Assembly: GCF_035046505.1 (NCBI RefSeq)
Contig: NC_089825.1
Coordinates: 4,475,063 to 4,539,062 of the forward strand
Origin: Tiliqua scincoides
Lineage: Eukaryota > Chordata > Lepidosauria > Squamata > Scincidae
Direction: 5' to 3'
Length of the DNA stretch: 64,000 bases
This document shows positions 61,401 through 64,000 of this stretch, piece by piece. The first letter of the stretch is position 1. Every line of letters begins with the position of its first letter. The notes below the pieces were generated by a model. It saw nothing but the letters and a program-made list of their open reading frames with translations, did no database searches and was not told the origin of the DNA. The position numbers and the translations under genes are program-made.

Positions 61401-62714
61401 ATGACAAACACCAGTAAGAGGCTCAGAGTAGACAGGAGGGCTTTTCGAGCATGAAAAAGCATGCTTTGGAGTCTCCTACTGCTGTTGTGTCGCATTCTTG
61501 GTCTTGCTGCCAGGCAGCAGGTATTCAGGGGTCCTGTGAGTACCACCAGGCCCCACCTCAAATACTACTGGTGGTACCCGTGCCACTGGTTGATAACTGT
61601 TTTAGGCAATGGTGCCATCCATCCAGCCCCCTGTGAACTCTCAGTGGTGCCCCCCCCCTCCGTGGAGAAATTAGAATTCTCTTTGAGTAGAAAGCTGTTG
61701 ATGAGAGTAGATGGGGGGGGTCCAGTGGGGGGTGGGGGGGACTGACACAGTGTGTGTGTTGGTTTGGGGCTCATTGTTTTGCCAATTTGTTTAGATTCTG
61801 TCTCTAGACCTGCTGGCCTTCCTAGCAGGTGGACTTGGCACAGCCTCAAGCCTGACTCCAAGGGGGACCAGTGGTGAAAACTGGGCAGGAAAGGCAGCTC
61901 TCTGGGGGATGGCTACAGCCCCCCTCTGTCGTCTTGGGCTGTCAGCCTGGTGTTGGTTAGACCACCTGCCTGGTCTTGGCATGACCCATGAGCTTTTCCT
62001 CTGCTGAGATATTGTCCAAGCCTTGCGTGTGCGTCTTGCCCTCATGGGTGCTCTCGCCAGGGTCTCTCTTCATTGGCTCTCCAAGGCTACTTCTGGGTTG
62101 GGGAGGTGCTCCCTTAGTCTGGGTACTCTAAACCCCCCTCCCGCTCATTCTCATGTTGAGACTGGGGTCCCAGAGAAGGAGCTGCAGTCATCTTGGGGCC
62201 AGCTCTGGTTCCACAGGTGGTAGCAGGAGCAGCTGCTGTACCCTTACACCCTTCCTTCTCCCAGCCCCTCTCCGGCTGGAGCAACACAGAGATGCATGTG
62301 GGCGTACAGGCCAAGTCGCCATTCATCCTGATGGAGGTATTCCCTCCCTGTGCTGGACTTGCACCAAGCAGGCTCCCTTCCCTGGCGCTGTGGGCATGAG
62401 TGTTTGTGTACGTGGGAGCTTGGCGGGGCAGGAAGAACTGATCGCGTGGGTCTCTTTCTCTCTGCTTAGCGTCCTGGGATGCCATCAGGTGCTCGAATGC
62501 CCCACCAGGGGGCTCCAATGGGTCCTCCAGGCCCACCGTATGTCGGGAGCCCTTCTGTGCGCCCAGGGATGCCTCAGGCCGTGATGGAGCCGACACGCAA
62601 GAGGGCAGCTCCGCAGCAATCCCAGCAGCAGCAGGCCCAGCAGCAGCAGCAGCAGGCAGCCGCCCAGCAGGCCCAACAGGCCCAGGCTGCAGGGACTCAG
62701 AGCCGACCCAGGAG
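52272..62714 (+). CDS. SMARCD3: BAF60C, SWI/SNF-related chromatin remodelling subunit D3 (5' part)
   Basis: Two coding exons are in the window: 52272-52349 (26 codons, starting [17 protein letters not shown], donor GTG|GTGAGT) and 62470-62714 (acceptor [23 protein letters not shown], donor GTGAGT, phase 2). Together they give about 107 residues of the non-conserved N-terminal part of BAF60C. The SWIB domain and C-terminus lie beyond the right edge. Exon 1 identity is near-exact to the human long isoform ([15 protein letters not shown]). SMARCD3 links the BAF complex to tissue transcription factors, notably in heart and muscle. Oddities: a glutamine-rich tract in exon 2 replaces the short proline and glutamine stretch I recall in human, and the gene points the same way as CHPF2. 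Confidence 0.95.
52401..53579 (+). other. SMARCD3 intron 1, first part
   Basis: GC-rich at first, then ordinary unique sequence. No alternative SMARCD3 start exon recognised. Confidence 0.5.
53580..53668. repeat. Short dispersed 'AATCCTGTGC ... GGATAGGATTACAG' repeat
   Basis: CCCAATCCTGTGCCTGTC at the left and TGTGGATAGGATTACAGCC at the right enclose ACTATAGTCAATGGAGCTTA. Same family as 2505-2590. Confidence 0.5.
53669..55830 (+). other. SMARCD3 intron 1, no recognised element
   Basis: A 17-base poly(A) run lies near 53973. Nothing else recognised. Confidence 0.4.
55831..56311. mobile_element. hAT-like MITE rich in GACTCG/GACTTG words
   Basis: Starts CAGAGATGAGCACATGAC and ends CTTGAGCTCATCCCTG, an inverted pair. 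The interior is crowded with ACTTGAGTC, GACTCG, CGAGTCG and TGACTTGG words in both orientations. Flanking 8-mers (ACAACATG and CCGATGTG) match only weakly, so the element is old or of another class. It lies in SMARCD3 intron 1. Confidence 0.6.
56312..57104 (+). other. SMARCD3 intron 1, no recognised element
   Basis: Unassigned intronic sequence. Confidence 0.4.
57105..57700 (-). mobile_element. Old CR1-clade LINE fragment (second subfamily)
   Basis: Plus-strand AAGGTCATCTAGTCCAACCC, TTCAGTGAGGGAGAATCCCC and GCAGGCTAGACACACCAGG identify a minus-strand CR1 3' region of the same subfamily as 18505-19130. Confidence 0.75.
57701..58707 (+). other. SMARCD3 intron 1, no recognised element
   Basis: Unassigned intronic sequence. 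Confidence 0.4.
58708..61115 (-). mobile_element. CR1 LINE, most complete copy (2.4 kb)
   Basis: Minus-strand order from right to left: end of the endonuclease domain (60890-61115), linker (60360-60863, [20 protein letters not shown]), reverse transcriptase (59530-60210, [14 protein letters not shown] and [10 protein letters not shown], which holds the FADD catalytic motif), C-terminal region (58893-59717) and 3' tail at 58708. It is 5'-truncated within the endonuclease, has several frame breaks and is inactive. It lies within SMARCD3 intron 1. Confidence 0.88.
61116..62469 (+). other. SMARCD3 intron 1, last part
   Basis: Holds a short duplicate of CR1 sequence at about 61129-61186. The rest is unassigned. 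The exon 2 acceptor tract (CTCTCTGCTTAG) closes the intron. Confidence 0.5.
62608..62697 (+). repeat. SMARCD3: Glutamine/alanine tract in SMARCD3 exon 2
   Basis: CAG-rich coding repeat giving runs such as [14 protein letters not shown] followed by [12 protein letters not shown]. It resembles the glutamine-rich segment of SMARCD1 more than that of human SMARCD3. Confidence 0.8.
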
Positions 62715-64000
62715 GTGAGTGAGTCGGTAAGCGAGTGAACGTGATGGGGGGGCTGAAGTATCTCTTCCCTGGTGCTTGGGGAGCCCCCCATTTGCTTCCA
62801 GGCCTCGTGGTGAGTGGAGGCTGCCTGGGCATTGCCCTGGCGCAGTCTTGTCTTTTTGCTTGGTCTCCGGCTCAGGGACTCGGCTGGTCCTTGCCAAGCA
62901 CAGACTGCTCCTCACGTGTCCATGTGTCCTCCATGATCTCCCTGCACAAGGATGCTCGTTTTTCACAACTGCTCCTTCAAAGAGCTCTGCTCACAGTGCT
63001 GCAGGGGGCCCTGTCACTCCGTCTGTGCACATTGGCTCACATTGAATGCCTTGGGCTGCCCCACAGATCTCGGGCAGTGTGGCTTGATCAGACTGAGGAG
63101 GCATCACCTGGTCCATTCCACTGAAGTACCCTTGTGAAGGGGAGGCTGGTGGCAGGTCTAGGGGCTGGCTAGGTGGTCTGCCGTGTTGGCCCCCTACCTC
63201 AAATGTACCTGGCGGACAAGGAGGGCCCTCAGCCACTGCATGCCATGCTCCGGGCGGTCCCTGGCTGCTCCTTGAGCCTCTTCCTGAGCAGCCTGTGGGG
63301 AATGTTCCCCCCACTTCCTAGGCGTGTCTGTCTGGCTCTTGAAGAGGGAGCTCTTGGCTTTGGCTGCTTCAGGAGCATGCTCCCACGGGAGGGGGGCAGA
63401 GAAAGGCAGTCTGCAAGTCCAGCACGCAGCCCTGATGGCCCCTACTGTGTTTGCAGGCACTGTGAGGACCTGTCTCCTTGGGTGTCCATGTACAAGAGTG
63501 CTAGTGAGCATGTGTGTGTGTACCACAGATGAGCAGGCTGACCTCCGCTGGCTAGACTGAGTCCAGGTGTGCCTGTTGTGCTCTTCCTACATCTGTGCAA
63601 GACAGTGGTCAGTGACGTGTTTGCAGTTGTGATGTGAAAGGGAGTCTTTTGGTGTCTCTGGAAGCAGACGCCCTGGGCAGGAATGCAGACCTCTGCACCT
63701 GGCACACATTTCCTGCATGGCTTAGTTTTTGGCCAGAGTTGAGTGGCAGTCTTAGCCCCCCCCCCCCAATATGGCCGTGATCTTTTCAGGAGAGACTAAA
63801 GCAGGACAAGGAGGGAGTTACACGGCGCTGGCCTCCTCCTTTCTCTCTCCACCCTCCCTCAAGCCTGCAGGTCGTCTTGTGTCCACCGATTGTGTCCACG
63901 TGCGCATTGGTGCCCAGCCTCCACAGCGATGTCGTCTCTCCATCCCCTCTACACAGAGGGTAGAAGGATGGATGTGGCAGAGCTGCTGTGCATTGCAAAG
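62715..64000 (+). other. SMARCD3 intron 2 (to window edge)
   Basis: No frame resembling the next SMARCD3 exon (AKRRKMADK-type) is present, so the intron continues beyond the window. No transposon recognised. Confidence 0.6.

Noticed and set aside
61545-61605. CCACTGGTTGATAACTG as a hAT end in SMARCD3 intron 1
   Set aside because: Poor match to the terminal consensus and no partner end.
52350-62469. Alternative SMARCD3 start exon (MTPGLQHPP-type, as recalled in human)
   Set aside because: No such reading was found in the intron or in the upstream CpG island.

Overview
This window is vertebrate nuclear DNA, most likely from a squamate reptile. The genes are intron-rich with GT-AG splice sites. 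The repeats are mainly CR1 LINEs ending in a (TTCTTATG)-type tail, short hAT-type DNA elements and an L2-like fragment, a mix I associate with lizards and snakes. The species cannot be fixed from sequence alone, and the assignment rests on recalled repeat families rather than a search. I saw no retroviral or other virus-derived element.

Layout: 1-13213 holds IQCA1L (minus strand, 18 coding exons recognised, 3' end off the left edge). 13.2-21.9 kb is intergenic and packed with CR1 and hAT fossils. 21.95-29.2 kb is ABCF2 (minus, complete, 632 codons). 29.2-37.05 kb is CHPF2 (plus, complete, 761 codons), divergent from ABCF2 across a shared CpG-rich promoter. 37.05-51.2 kb is intergenic: a 1.1 kb hAT-type element, nested CR1s, an L2-like fragment, a tRNA-type SINE and an isolated CpG island near 44.5 kb. 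51.25-52.4 kb is a CpG island with the first coding exon of SMARCD3 (plus). The second coding exon is at 62.47 kb and the rest lies beyond the right edge.

The four genes form a block also known next to one another in human 7q36 (IQCA1L-ABCF2-CHPF2-SMARCD3). They do not share a pathway: IQCA1L is a relative of a ciliary dynein-regulatory-complex ATPase, ABCF2 is a soluble translation-type ABC ATPase, CHPF2 works on chondroitin sulfate chains in the Golgi, and SMARCD3 is a BAF chromatin-remodelling subunit. The main surprise at gene level is that SMARCD3 points the same way as CHPF2, whereas I recall them being tail-to-tail in human.

No wholly new gene system was found. The less ordinary content is non-coding: several hAT-type elements delimited by terminal inverted repeats and, in some cases, recognisable 8-bp duplications; a foldback hAT family with two members; a two-copy palindromic repeat; nested LINE insertions; a perfect 17-bp hairpin; and paired RFX-like X-boxes in the SMARCD3 promoter island.
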